Shown here: positions 9,599 through 20,597 of the stretch, one piece after another
Layout: every line of letters begins with the position of its first letter
Position numbering within the stretch: the first letter of the stretch is position 1
Source: Microbacterium oxydans
GTDB taxonomy: Bacteria > Actinomycetota > Actinomycetes > Actinomycetales > Microbacteriaceae
Reading direction: 5' to 3'
NCBI RefSeq assembly: GCF_006540085.1
Contig: NZ_BJOG01000004.1
Coordinates: 577,506-641,505 of the forward strand
Length of the DNA stretch: 64,000 nt
Translations under genes and position numbers: made by a program
Notes under the pieces: model-generated
The model's database searches: none
Told to the model about the DNA's origin: nothing
Seen by the model: the letters and a program-made list of their open reading frames with translations, nothing else

Positions 9599-10083
9599 GC
9601 GGGGGATCCTTCCGGACGGCAGTGGACGAGCACCGAGCGGACGGCCGTGGCGACGACGGTACCGTCCTGGTTCCGGCCGGTGTGGGCGATCTTCACGATC
9701 CCCTGCCCCGGCCGGGAGGAGGAGAGCCGCTTCTCGACGACCGTGCTCTCGGTGTAGAGGGTGTCTCCCGCGAACAGCGGATGCGGGAACGCGACATCGC
9801 CGAAGCCGAGCTGTGCGACGAGGGTCCCCTGCGTCAGCTGCGCGACGGACGAACCCACCATGGTGGACAGAGTCCACATCGAGTTCATCAGTCGCGCGCG
9901 GAACGGCTCCTGACCGTCGGCGAAAGCCGCATCGAGGTGCAGGGCCTGCGTGTTCATGGTGAGGGTGGTGAACAGCACGTTGTCGGCTTCGGTCGCAGTT
10001 CGTCCTGGGCGGTGCAGGTAGCGGGCGTCGGTCTCGAACTCCTCGTAGTACAGACCCCTCTGGACGACGTCGTGCGTGCTCAT
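9595..10083 (-). CDS. MaoC-family (R)-specific enoyl-CoA hydratase
   Basis: Hot-dog-fold hydratase expected to hydrate an unsaturated CoA ester made by the carboxylase branch, for example itaconyl- or methylglutaconyl-CoA; the exact substrate is inferred from context. HPLFAGDTLYTESTVVEKR and the early DN...H region match the single-domain MaoC family, and 162 aa is typical. It overlaps the lyase gene (ATGA type) and follows the acyl-CoA dehydrogenase by 9 nt. The M. tuberculosis counterpart is Rv2499c. Confidence 0.86.
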   Translation of the reverse strand: MSTHDVVQRGLYYEEFETDARYLHRPGRTATEADNVLFTTLTMNTQALHLDAAFADGQEPFRARLMNSMWTLSTMVGSSVAQLTQGTLVAQLGFGDVAFPHPLFAGDTLYTESTVVEKRLSSSRPGQGIVKIAHTGRNQDGTVVATAVRSVLVHCRPEGSPA

Positions 10084-10092
10084 ACCGCCACG

Positions 10093-11241
10093 CTACCCGG
10101 CGAGTCCGAGACCGCGGGCGATGACCAGCAGCTGCACCTCGGTCGTGCCCTCGCCGATCTCGAGGATCTTGGAGTCGCGGTAGTGCCGTGCCACGGAGAA
10201 CTCGTTCATGAAGCCGTTGCCGCCGAAGATCTGCGTCGCGTCTCTCGCGTTGTCCATCGCCGCCTCGCCCGCGACCAGCTTGGCGATGGCCGCGGCTTCG
10301 GCGAACGGCTTGCCCGCGTCTCGGAGTCGTGCCGCGTGATGCCAGGCGAGGCGTGCCGTGTGCACCCGTGCGCGCATGCGGGCCAGAGTGAACTGCGCGT
10401 TCTGCCGCGTGCTCAGGGCGGCCCCGAAGATCGTGCGGCTCTTGGCGTACTCGACAGCGGCCTCCAGGCATCCTTCGGCGGCGCCGGTCGAGAGGGCCGC
10501 GATCGCGATGCGTCCTTCGTCGAGGATGCTGAGGAAGCTGCGGAAGCCGCTCCCCCGCGTACCCAACAGGTTGGAGGCGGGAACCCGTGCGCCGTCGAAG
10601 GTGAGGGGATGTGTGTCCGACGCGTTCCACCCGACCTTGTCGTACGGCGCTTCGACCGTGAACCCCGGTGTCCCGTTCGGCACGATGATGGTGGAGATCT
10701 CCTTGCGCCCATCCTCGTTCCCGGTCACCGCCGTGACCGTGACGAACCGCGTGATGGGGGTCCCGGAGTTCGTGATGAACTGCTTCGAGCCGTCGATCAC
10801 CCACTCGTCGCCGTCGAGGCGCGCCGTGGTCCTGGTCGCACCGGCATCGCTGCCGGCCTCCGGCTCCGTGAGGCCGAAGCCCGCCAGGGCTCGCCCGGCG
10901 AGCAGGTCCGGCAGCAGCTCCTGGCGCTGCTCCTCCGAACCGAAGCGGTAGATCGGCATCGCGCCGAGGCTGACCCCTGCTTCGAGCGTGATCGCGATGG
11001 ACTGGTCGACGCGCGCGAGCGCCTCGATCGCGATGCCGAGTGCCATGTAGTCGCCGCCCTGTCCGCCGTACTCCTCGGGGAACGGTAGACCGAACAATCC
11101 GAGATCGCCCATCTGGCGAACGACGTCCATCGACAGCGTGTGCGTACGATCGGCCTCGTAGGCCTGCGGTGCGACGACCGTGTCGGCGAATTCGCGCACC
11201 ATGGCGGCGAGCTCGCGCTCCTCGTCGGTCAGCTCTTCCAT
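10093..11241 (-). CDS. Acyl-CoA dehydrogenase (FadE19-like)
   Basis: FAD-dependent oxidation of a short or branched acyl-CoA to the 2-enoyl-CoA. GFGLTEPEAGSDAG binds FAD/substrate, and FGGNGFMNEF plus the C-terminal EIGEGTTEVQ are family signatures. The Glu in GEGT lies at the catalytic-base position of medium/short-chain enzymes rather than the isovaleryl-CoA dehydrogenase type. Length 382 aa is standard. It sits 2 nt downstream of the biotin carboxylase gene, so it is operonic. Confidence 0.92.
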   Translation of the reverse strand: MEELTDEERELAAMVREFADTVVAPQAYEADRTHTLSMDVVRQMGDLGLFGLPFPEEYGGQGGDYMALGIAIEALARVDQSIAITLEAGVSLGAMPIYRFGSEEQRQELLPDLLAGRALAGFGLTEPEAGSDAGATRTTARLDGDEWVIDGSKQFITNSGTPITRFVTVTAVTGNEDGRKEISTIIVPNGTPGFTVEAPYDKVGWNASDTHPLTFDGARVPASNLLGTRGSGFRSFLSILDEGRIAIAALSTGAAEGCLEAAVEYAKSRTIFGAALSTRQNAQFTLARMRARVHTARLAWHHAARLRDAGKPFAEAAAIAKLVAGEAAMDNARDATQIFGGNGFMNEFSVARHYRDSKILEIGEGTTEVQLLVIARGLGLAG

Positions 11242-11243
11242 GT

Positions 11244-13186
11244 TCAGCTCTCCTCCGTCGTCACGCGGGCGACCGGCTGGTCACGCCGCACCTGGTCGCC
11301 GACCGCGACCAGCAGATGCACCACACCGTCATGCGGTGCCAGTACCGGGTGCTCCATCTTCATCGCCTCGATCGAGACGAGGGCTTCTCCCGCGGACACC
11401 GTGTCGCCGTCGGTCACGTGCACCGCCACGACGCTGCCCGGCATGGGGGCACGGCCCTCCGGCTCGGTCGCCGCAGCTCCCGCGTCTCGTGCGGACAACC
11501 GGCGCTGCATCCGCTGTCGCCTGTCGAGAGGGCGCAGGCGTATCGTGCGACCTTCCTCCGCGACCCAGACCGCTCCCTCGGCATCGACTGCGGCCAGCAC
11601 GCCCGCTCTGGAGGGGGAAGGAGACGCTTCATCGAGCTCGACCTCGTCGCCGTCGTCCGTGAGCGCGACGAACGGAGCATGCGGCGCGTCCTGGGTCCCC
11701 AGGCGCCACCCGGGCAGCTCACGCCACAGCGGGCTGGTGCGCACCGATGCGGGGGGATCCGAAACGGCGTCCCGCGCCGCAGCCAACTGAGACGCCGAAG
11801 GCTTCACCGTCTCGAGGGGAAGCAGGGACTCGATGAGACCGGTGTCGAGATCGCCTTCGATGACCCGCGCGTCCTGGCACAGCATCCGCAGGAACGCGAT
11901 GTTGGTCTCGACGCCCAGCACGACGGTGCTCGCGAGTGCTCGGTCCAGTCGTGCCAGTGCCGTGGCGCGGTCATCGGCGAAGGCGATCACCTTCGCGATC
12001 ATCGGGTCGTAGAATCCGGTGACCTCGCTGCCGCTCTCGATGGCCGCATCCACGCGGACACCCGGCGGTGGGTCGAAGAGGAGCACCGTCCCCGTGGACG
12101 GAAGGAAGCCGCGCTCAGGGGCCTCCGCGTACACCCGAGCCTCGACCGCGTGGCCGCGCAGGCGAGGTGTGACGTCCAGGGGAAGACCCGCTGCCGCGCG
12201 GAGCTGAAGCGCGACGAGGTCGAGTCCGGTGACCTCCTCGGTGACGGGGTGCTCCACCTGGAGCCGCGTGTTCATCTCGATGAAGAAGACCTCGTCCGGC
12301 GCGTCGGCATCCACGAGGAACTCGACCGTGCCGGCCCCCACGTAGGAGACGCTCTCGGCGGCGAGCACCGCGGCGGAGAGCAGGCGCTCGCGCGTGTCGG
12401 CCGGGATCCCCGCCGACGGGGCCTCCTCGATGACCTTCTGATGCCGGCGCTGCAACGTGCACTCGCGTTCGCCGAGGGCGATGACGGTGCCGTGCACGTC
12501 GCCGAAGACCTGTACCTCGATGTGCCGTGGTCGTCTGATCAGCCGCTCGAGGATGAGCGCGTCGTCCCCGAAAGCGGCGGACGCGACCCGGCGGGCGGAG
12601 GCGAGAGCGCCGCGGAGCCCCGCCGCGTCGGCGACGACCTCCATGCCCTTTCCCCCTCCCCCTGCGCTGGGCTTGACCAGCAGCGGATATCCGACGGTCT
12701 CGGCCTCTTCGGCGATCTCGGCGTCGGACAGTCCCTTGGCATCGAAGCCGGGGACGACGGGGACCCCGTACCGCAGCACATGATCGCGGGCGCGGGCCTT
12801 GTCTCCCATGATCTGCAGCGCGTCGACGGAGGGACCGATGAAGACGACCCCGCTCTCCTCGCAGGCCTCGGCGAGTCCGACGCTCTCGGAGAGGAAGCCG
12901 TAGCCGGGGTGGATGGCCTGCGCACCGGTGGCGCGCGCCGCGGCGATGACGGCGTCGATGTCGAGGTAGGAGTCGGCAGCGGGCGCTGGCCCGATCCGCA
13001 CGGCCAGATCGGCCTCGCGGACATGAGGGCTCGTCGCATCGGCGTCGCTGTAGACGGCGACGCTGCGGATGCCGAGCGCCCGCAGCGTGCGGATCACCCT
13101 ACGGGCGATCTCCCCGCGGTTGGCGACGAGGACGGTGTGGAAAAGGACGTCGGACGACGTCGGTGTCGGATTCATGGACAAAGCAC

Positions 13187-13190
<4 letters not shown>
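11244..13190 (-). CDS. Acyl-CoA carboxylase alpha subunit (biotin carboxylase + BCCP)
   Basis: Carboxylates biotin and carries it to the acyl-CoA carboxyltransferase encoded just upstream; probably the alpha subunit of methylcrotonyl-CoA carboxylase. It begins [20 protein letters not shown], contains the ATP-grasp GGGGKGM loop and [15 protein letters not shown], and ends with the biotinyl motif EAMKMEHP. The GTG at 13190 overlaps the upstream stop as GTGA; an ATG at 13175 (643 aa) is equally possible, since neither has a clear ribosome binding site. Confidence 0.93.
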
Positions 13191-14740
<1,550 letters not shown>

Positions 14741-14803
14741 CGTGATGTCCTCCTCGACCCACGTCCGCCCTGGGCCGAACCCTGGCGCGGTGCATGCACT
14801 TTC

Positions 14804-14821
14804 GGTTAGTGTTCACTAACC
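14804..14821. promoter_or_regulatory. TetR-type operator palindrome
   Basis: A perfect inverted repeat GGTTAGTG-TT-CACTAACC in the 112-nt divergent region between the carboxyltransferase gene and the TetR gene. A weaker related sequence (AGGTTAGCG... at 14831-14848) lies just before the TetR start. Position and symmetry fit autoregulation plus control of the catabolic operon. Confidence 0.75.
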
Positions 14822-14852
14822 CGTTGATTCAGGTTAGCGAGGATTAACTGAG

Positions 14853-15461
14853 ATGACAAGCCCGGTCACCGCCCGAGACCGCGCCAAGGCCGAACGGTCC
14901 GATGCGATCCTGCACGCCGCAGCGCGACTGTTCGCCGCGCGCGGGTACAGCGGCGTGAGCCTGGAGGACATCGGCGCTGCCGTCGGTGTGTCCGGCCCGG
15001 CCGTCTATCGTCATTTCGCCGGTAAGCAGGCTCTGCTGGGAGCGGTCCTCGTCAAAGTCAGTCAGGACCTCATCCACGGCGGACGCCGCGTCGCTGACGA
15101 AGCCCCGACGCCCGACGCGCGGATGCGTGCCCTGATCGAGTTCCACGTGGACTTCGCCCTGGGTAACGCCGAGGTGATCCAGGTGCAGGACCGCGATGTC
15201 GCGTTCCTGTCCGATGCCGACCGCGCCGAGGTACGCCGCCTGCAACGCGCCTACATCGAATTGTGGATGGCGGCCCTGGCTCCGTTGCATCGAGGCGGCA
15301 CGGACGGCGCCGATCCGGACGAGCTGCGTCTGCGCGTGCAGGCCTGCTTCGGACTCATCAACTCCACGCCGCACAGCACGCGTGCGGCGGCCAGACGGCA
15401 CTCCGCCACCGCGACCGTGTTGATCGCGATGGCGGATGCTGCCGTGCGCGCGACTAGCTGA
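14853..15461 (+). CDS. TetR/AcrR family regulator of the carboxylase operon
   Basis: N-terminal helix-turn-helix at about residues 15-60 (ILHAAARLFAARGYSG, AVYRHFAGKQALLG) and a C-terminal ligand-binding region, 202 aa in all. Divergent from the acyl-CoA carboxylase operon, like Rv2506 beside accD1 in M. tuberculosis. It is inferred to sense an acyl-CoA or acid of the leucine route and to bind the palindrome at 14804. The last 8 bases overlap the convergent E2 gene. Confidence 0.88.
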   Translation: MTSPVTARDRAKAERSDAILHAAARLFAARGYSGVSLEDIGAAVGVSGPAVYRHFAGKQALLGAVLVKVSQDLIHGGRRVADEAPTPDARMRALIEFHVDFALGNAEVIQVQDRDVAFLSDADRAEVRRLQRAYIELWMAALAPLHRGGTDGADPDELRLRVQACFGLINSTPHSTRAAARRHSATATVLIAMADAAVRATS

Positions 15462-16818
15462 GGAGCATCGCCCGCCCCGGCTCCTCGAGGAGGTCGGCCA
15501 CATCCTTCAGGAACCGGGCGCCCTCCGCGCCGTCGACCATCCGGTGGTCGAAAGAGAGACTGAGGGTCATCAGCTGCCGCAGCGCGATCTCGCCCCGGTG
15601 TTCCCAGGGCTGACGGCGTACCGCGCCCACGGCCAGGATCCCGGACTGACCGGGGGGAAGGATCGGCGTACCGGCATCGACACCGAACACGCCGATGTTG
15701 GAGATCGAGAAGGTGCCGCCCGCGAGCACTGCCGGCGAGGTCTTCCCCGAACGCGCGACCTCGGCGAGGGACTTCACGGCGTCCGCGAGTTCGGTGAGTG
15801 TCAGCCGCTCGGCATCTCTGATCATGGGGACGATCAGTCCGCGCTCCGTCGCCGCCGCGATCCCGAGATCGACGTAGTTGTGCTGGACGATCTCGCCGGC
15901 GGCCTCATCCCAACGCGAGTTGAGGCCAGGAGTCCTCCCGAGAGCGAGGCAGACCGCCTTCGCCACCACGGCGAGCGGCCCGATCCGATGTGCGCTCAGC
16001 GATCGATCTTCGCGGAGACTCGACAGCAGATCCATGGTCGCGGTCACGTCGACGGTATGGAAGACGGTGACGTGCGGGGCCGTGAAGGCGCTCTGGACCA
16101 TCGCCGCCGCCGTATGCTTGCGCACTCCGCGGATGGGGATCCGGGTCTCGCGCTCCTCGCCGGCGAGTGCGGCAGGGCTGGCCGGAAGTGCAGCGGACGA
16201 CGTGGAATGCACGCCGCCGCCGGCGCGATCGTGCACGCCGACGCGTTCCGCATAGGCGTCGACATCGTTGCGGGTGATGAGGCGGTCGCCCACTTCTGCC
16301 GCAACCAGCACGAGATCGATGCCGAGCCTCTTCGCGTGGGCGCGCACCGGGGGCGTCGAGCGTGGGCGCTCGATCACGGCGTCGACGGCTGACGGAGCAG
16401 CGTCGTGCGGTGCCGCCTCGAGAACGGCCGTGTCGATGGTGGCCGGAGCGGACGCGCCGATCCTCCGTGCCCGCCGCGCTGGTCGCCCTGAGCTCGTGGG
16501 CGCGGCGCCGTACCCCACCAGGTTCGGCTCGGCCTTCTCCCCAGGCTCCGAGGAGGGCGACGGGGCCGCCGGCTCCTCCCCCACGACATCGAAGGCGATC
16601 AGAGGAGCACCGACGGCGATGGTCTGTCCTGCTTCCGCGTGCAACGTCGAGACGATGCCCTCGTAGGGCGAGGGCAGCTCGACGACCGCTTTCGCGGTCT
16701 CGACTTCTGCGAGCGTCTGGTTGAGAGTGACGCTGTCGCCGGGAGCGACGAGCCAGGTCACGACCTCGGCTTCTGTCAGTCCTTCCCCGAGGTCGGGAAG
16801 GCGGAACTCCGCGATCAT
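15454..16818 (-). CDS. bkdC: Branched-chain 2-oxoacid dehydrogenase E2 (dihydrolipoyl acyltransferase)
   Basis: E2 core of the ketoacid dehydrogenase complex. One N-terminal lipoyl domain carries the lipoylated Lys in VETAKAVVELPSP (about residue 43). After an Ala/Pro/Ser linker comes a peripheral-subunit-binding domain (RAHAKRLGIDLV, about 165). The catalytic domain ends with SFDHRMVDGAEGARFL, containing the active-site His and Asp. The start overlaps the E1beta stop (ATGA). Single-lipoyl E2 of 454 aa fits the BkdC type rather than the larger pyruvate/oxoglutarate E2s. Confidence 0.92.
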   Translation of the reverse strand: MIAEFRLPDLGEGLTEAEVVTWLVAPGDSVTLNQTLAEVETAKAVVELPSPYEGIVSTLHAEAGQTIAVGAPLIAFDVVGEEPAAPSPSSEPGEKAEPNLVGYGAAPTSSGRPARRARRIGASAPATIDTAVLEAAPHDAAPSAVDAVIERPRSTPPVRAHAKRLGIDLVLVAAEVGDRLITRNDVDAYAERVGVHDRAGGGVHSTSSAALPASPAALAGEERETRIPIRGVRKHTAAAMVQSAFTAPHVTVFHTVDVTATMDLLSSLREDRSLSAHRIGPLAVVAKAVCLALGRTPGLNSRWDEAAGEIVQHNYVDLGIAAATERGLIVPMIRDAERLTLTELADAVKSLAEVARSGKTSPAVLAGGTFSISNIGVFGVDAGTPILPPGQSGILAVGAVRRQPWEHRGEIALRQLMTLSLSFDHRMVDGAEGARFLKDVADLLEEPGRAMLLS

Positions 16819-17831
16819 GCCTCTGCTCCCGTCAGGCTGTTCGGCCGGTCCAATACCCGGTCGACGGCGTCGAGCAGTCGATCCAGGTCCGGGAGGTGGT
16901 ACTTCTCGAGCTTCGCGGGCGGGTAGGGGATGTCGTGGCCGGTGACCCGCAGTGGAGCCGACTCAAGGTACTCGAAACAGCGCTCCGTGATGCTCGCGAT
17001 CACTTCCGCGGCCACTCCCGCTTCCCGCGACGCCTCGTGAGCGACCACGACGCGGCCCGTCTTCCGCACCGAAGCCGCGACGGAGTCATAGTCGACGGGC
17101 GAGAGGGAACGGAGATCGATGACCTCGAGCGACGTTCCCTCATCCGCCGCGGCGTCCGCTGCCTGCAGCGCGGTGGACACCATGGCGCCGTACGTGATGA
17201 GGGTCGCATCCGTCCCGGTCCGCACCACGCGCGCGAGACCCATCGGCGGCGCGTCGGCCAGCGGGGCTTCGAGGTCGACCTCGCCCTTGTGGTGGTACAG
17301 CCGCTTCGGCTCGAAGAAGATCACGGGGTCGTCGGAGGCGATGGCCTGTCGCAGGCTTCGATACGCGTCCTCCGGGTTCGAGACCGCGATCACGCGCAGT
17401 CCTGCCGTGTGCACGAAGTAGGCCTCCGGAGACTCCGAGTGATGCTCGGCAGCGCCGATGCCGCCCGCCCACGGGATCCGGATGGTGATGGGCATCTTCA
17501 CCCGGCCCTGAGTGCGGTAGTGCAGCTTCGCGACCTGAGCGACGATCTGATCGAAGGCGGGATACACGAAGCCGTCGAACTGGATCTCGACGACGGGTCG
17601 GTAGCCGCGGAATGCGAGGCCCACCGCCGTGCCGACGATTCCGGACTCGGCGAGCGGCGTGTCGATCACGCGCGCAGCGCCGAACTCGTCGAGCAGTCCG
17701 TCGGTGATGCGGAAGACGCCTCCCAGCTTGCCGATGTCCTCCCCGAGCAGCACGACCTTGTCGTCATCGCGCATCGCCTGGCGGAGACCGGCTCCGAGGG
17801 CCTTCCCGAGAGTCAGCTCGGTCATGGTCAC
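16815..17831 (-). CDS. bkdB: Branched-chain 2-oxoacid dehydrogenase E1 beta
   Basis: Transketolase-like beta subunit of the thiamine-diphosphate-dependent E1 (338 aa). GEDIGKLGGVFRITDGL near residue 29 and TPLAESGIVGTAVGLAFRGYRPVVEIQF are diagnostic, and ADAAADEGTSLEVIDLRSLSPVD is the C-terminal domain. It overlaps both neighbours by 4 nt, giving tightly coupled E1alpha-E1beta-E2 translation. No E3 gene lies nearby; a shared lipoamide dehydrogenase is presumably used. Confidence 0.93.
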   Translation of the reverse strand: MTMTELTLGKALGAGLRQAMRDDDKVVLLGEDIGKLGGVFRITDGLLDEFGAARVIDTPLAESGIVGTAVGLAFRGYRPVVEIQFDGFVYPAFDQIVAQVAKLHYRTQGRVKMPITIRIPWAGGIGAAEHHSESPEAYFVHTAGLRVIAVSNPEDAYRSLRQAIASDDPVIFFEPKRLYHHKGEVDLEAPLADAPPMGLARVVRTGTDATLITYGAMVSTALQAADAAADEGTSLEVIDLRSLSPVDYDSVAASVRKTGRVVVAHEASREAGVAAEVIASITERCFEYLESAPLRVTGHDIPYPPAKLEKYHLPDLDRLLDAVDRVLDRPNSLTGAEA

Positions 17832-18943
17832 ACCTCGCTCTCGAAGGTGGCGAGGTACGAGGCGTACTCATCGCGCTGTCGCTCGAGTCCGGTGTGCGGC
17901 TCCGCGTAGACGCCGTCGAACACGGCGAGTGCCGGCCGTGTGACCATGCCGAGGCACGCGGCACGCATCTCCTTGGCGACGAGATCGGCTGCGGACTGGG
18001 TCTCGGCGACGTGCTCTTCGGCGAGCTCCCCGCTGGCGCGCAGGTGTGCCTCCAACCGCGCGATCGGATCGCGGCGGCGCCAGGAATCCAGTTCCTCCTG
18101 GTCGCGGTAGCGGGTCGGATCGTCGGCCGTGGTGTGCGGACCCATGCGATAAGTGACGGCTTCGATGTAGGCGGGGCCCTTGCCGGACCGCGCGTGGTCG
18201 AGAGCCCAGCGCATGGCCGCCATGCAGGCGAGCACGTCGTTGCCGTCCACCCGCAGGCTGGGGATGCCGAATCCTGGCGCCCTTCCCGCGATCGGATACT
18301 GCGACTGCACGGCGACCGGCTCGGAGATCGCCCAGTGGTTGTTCTGGCATACGAAGACGACCGGCGCCTGGTACGACGCGGCGAAGATCATCGCCTCGTT
18401 CACGTCACCCTGGCTGGTGGCTCCGTCACCGAAGTAGGTCACCGCCACCTCGTCAGCGCCGTCGTGCTGGATGCCGAGCGCGTAGCCGACCGCGTGCAGT
18501 GTCTGCGCTCCGATGATGATCTGCAAGGGAGCGACACCGAGGTCGGCGGGATCGTGAGCCGCACCTTCCTCACCGCGCCACATGCGCACGTAGTCTCCGG
18601 GCTCCGCGCCCCGCGCATAGATGACTCCGGTCTCCCGGTAGCTGGGGAACACGAAGTCCTCGGGAGCGAGGGCACGGGCCGTCCCGATCTGCGTCGCTTC
18701 CTGTCCCTGGCAGGGCGCCCAGAGTCCGAGCTGTCCCTGGCGCTGAAGCGCGACACCCTCGGCATCGATGCGGCGGAGGATGACCATGTCCCGGAGCAGA
18801 GAACGCAGCTGCTCGGCATCGACGTCGGCGACGAACGGGTCCAGCCGGGGGTTCGGGATGCGGCTTCCGTCGGGGTTCAGGAGGCGCTCCGAGAGCTCCA
18901 GATCCTGTGCCGTGTCTGCGATGGGCGTGGCCTGCGGTGACAT
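17828..18943 (-). CDS. bkdA: Branched-chain 2-oxoacid dehydrogenase E1 alpha
   Basis: Decarboxylates branched-chain (or possibly other) 2-oxoacids with thiamine diphosphate. The ThDP motif is FGDGATSQGDVNEAMIFAA...NNHWAIS, and the N-terminal RLLRDM..R.D.E...LQRQGQ region is typical for bacterial BKD E1alpha. ATG 18943 is chosen (371 aa) because a full AGGAGG lies 6 nt upstream. It is the first gene of the operon and is divergent from an Lrp/AsnC regulator, which strengthens the branched-chain assignment. Confidence 0.92.
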   Translation of the reverse strand: MSPQATPIADTAQDLELSERLLNPDGSRIPNPRLDPFVADVDAEQLRSLLRDMVILRRIDAEGVALQRQGQLGLWAPCQGQEATQIGTARALAPEDFVFPSYRETGVIYARGAEPGDYVRMWRGEEGAAHDPADLGVAPLQIIIGAQTLHAVGYALGIQHDGADEVAVTYFGDGATSQGDVNEAMIFAASYQAPVVFVCQNNHWAISEPVAVQSQYPIAGRAPGFGIPSLRVDGNDVLACMAAMRWALDHARSGKGPAYIEAVTYRMGPHTTADDPTRYRDQEELDSWRRRDPIARLEAHLRASGELAEEHVAETQSAADLVAKEMRAACLGMVTRPALAVFDGVYAEPHTGLERQRDEYASYLATFESEV

Positions 18944-19041
18944 CGTCGTCCTCCTCGTCCTCGGCGGCCCTCGTGAGGCTCCGCGCACTGATGCCAGCGT
19001 CATCACCGGCATGGTCTGAGAGTACGTCCGGTCAACACCTC

Positions 19042-19079
19042 GCTCAAGCATTCCAAGAGCGCTTGAGCATGTTGCTCAA
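19042..19079. promoter_or_regulatory. Lrp/AsnC-type operator pair
   Basis: Two overlapping inverted repeats between bkdA and the Lrp gene: GCTCAAGC (19042-19049) with GCTTGAGC (19061-19068), and TTGAGCA-TGT-TGCTCAA (19063-19079). TTGAGC/GCTCAA is thus present three times in alternating orientation, as expected for an oligomeric Lrp-family regulator. Confidence 0.7.
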
Positions 19080-19114
19080 TTTCGCTCGAGAGAGTGCTGC
19101 TAAGGTTTGGCACT

Positions 19115-19588
19115 ATGCCAGGACTGGACCGCATAGATCTCGAGCTTCTCGCCGCGCTCGCCGACGACCCGCGCACGACGATCGTCGCGCTCGCGGAGAA
19201 CCTGGGGCTCTCGCGCAACACGATCCAGGCGCGGATGGCGCGGTTGGAGCAGAGCGGGATCTTCCTGTCCTACGAGCGGTCCTTCTCGCCCGATGTGCTC
19301 GGTTTCCCCTTGCAGGCCTTCGTGAGCATCGGGGTCCGTCAGACGGAACTGCCCCGCATCATCAACGAGCTTTCCCGGATCCCTGAGGTCGTGCAGGCGC
19401 ACGGCCTCAGCGGATCGATCGATCTGCTCGCGCGCGTGGCCTGCCGCGATGCGCGACACCTCTTCGACACGGACGCGCGCATCCTGTCCATCGAGGGCGT
19501 CGAACGCACGGAGACGTCGTTGGCGATGGGTGAGGTCATCCCGTTCCGTGTGGCCGGCCTCATCGGCCTCGCGCGACGGGAATCCTGA
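19115..19588 (+). CDS. Lrp/AsnC family transcriptional regulator (BkdR-like)
   Basis: 157 residues with an N-terminal winged helix (LDRIDLELLAALADDPRTT, LSRNTIQARMARLEQSGI) and a C-terminal RAM ligand-binding domain (GIGV-like strand, AHGLSGSIDLLARV). Divergent from the ketoacid dehydrogenase operon, so it likely activates or represses it in response to branched-chain amino acids. ATG 19115 is used; TAAGGT lies 8 nt upstream, so the message may be leaderless or use AAGG. The end overlaps the convergent hydrolase by 29 nt. Confidence 0.87.
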   Translation: MPGLDRIDLELLAALADDPRTTIVALAENLGLSRNTIQARMARLEQSGIFLSYERSFSPDVLGFPLQAFVSIGVRQTELPRIINELSRIPEVVQAHGLSGSIDLLARVACRDARHLFDTDARILSIEGVERTETSLAMGEVIPFRVAGLIGLARRES

Positions 19589-20459
19589 GGAAGCGGCGAA
19601 CGGCTCCCGCAGCTTCGGCCGGGGTCTCGTAGTGGATCAGGTGTCCGACGTGCGCGATCTCGACGAGGCGGGCGTCCGGGAACATCGTCGCCAGCCTCCG
19701 CTCCGCTTCGATGGGTGTGATGTCGTCCCGCTCTGCTGCGACGAGCAGTGTCGGAACGTCGATCTCGGGGGCGAACTCGCGTACGTCGTGCGAAACGCTC
19801 GTGACGAAGGCGTCCCGGAGTACATCCCGATCCGAGAATCGGGAGAAATAGGTGTCGTGCTGGTCGTGGATGAACCGGCGGAGTTCCGGATCCCTCGTCT
19901 TGGCCATCGTGATGCTCATCACGCGGACGATGATCCGGTTGCGCAGCAGGGCCGTCCCGACCTTCTCGGGGAGCCTGGCGCCGAGAGCGTAGTAGAGGAC
20001 CGCAAGTCGTGTCATCAGTCCCTTCGGCCCCTCGAGCGCCGGCGCACCGATGGGGTTCAGCAGGATCAGGCGCGGGGTCTGCAGTCCGCGTGCCACGGCG
20101 GCTGAGGCCACGATCGAACCGAAGGAGTGGCCGAGGATCACGGCACCTGGGGCGACTTCGGCGACGAAGTCGGTGAGCCACTCCGCATACTCGTCGAGAT
20201 CATGCGTGCGTCGTGGCACAGGGGCAGACTCGCCGAAACCGGGAAGATCCGGCGCGATCACCCGCACCTCGGGCAGGAACGCGAGCACCGGTTCGAGGCC
20301 GTGGTGCTCCCCTCGGAAACCGTGCACCGCGACGACGGTGGTGTCTGCGTCGTCGGGGCCGTACGCCCAGTAGGCCGTGGTCCCCCCATGCACCTCGACC
20401 TCGCGACGCTGCACGGGAAGGCGACGAAGACGGTCCGCATACGGGGAAGGCACGCTCAT
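19560..20459 (-). CDS. Alpha/beta hydrolase family protein
   Basis: Soluble serine hydrolase of unknown substrate. VVAVHGFRGEHHG supplies the oxyanion hole, PDLPGFGES follows, the nucleophile elbow is LGHSFGS, and the C-terminal AHVGHLIHYETP holds the catalytic His; Asp is probably in the AAERDDITP region. The ATG at 20459 gives 299 aa; TAGACT lies 7 nt upstream, so a leaderless transcript is likely. It is divergent from the AraC gene. Confidence 0.86.
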   Translation of the reverse strand: MSVPSPYADRLRRLPVQRREVEVHGGTTAYWAYGPDDADTTVVAVHGFRGEHHGLEPVLAFLPEVRVIAPDLPGFGESAPVPRRTHDLDEYAEWLTDFVAEVAPGAVILGHSFGSIVASAAVARGLQTPRLILLNPIGAPALEGPKGLMTRLAVLYYALGARLPEKVGTALLRNRIIVRVMSITMAKTRDPELRRFIHDQHDTYFSRFSDRDVLRDAFVTSVSHDVREFAPEIDVPTLLVAAERDDITPIEAERRLATMFPDARLVEIAHVGHLIHYETPAEAAGAVRRFLRIPVARGR

Positions 20460-20597
20460 ACTCCCGAGTCTACGAGCGGCCTCGCGGGTTCTGGTGCATC
20501 CCGGATACCTGCACGGCGGAGGCTCAGGCATCGTGGGATACGCTCCTGATCGTGCGCTTTCGAGTGGGATCGACGCGCGTAGCACGAGGAGTAGCCC

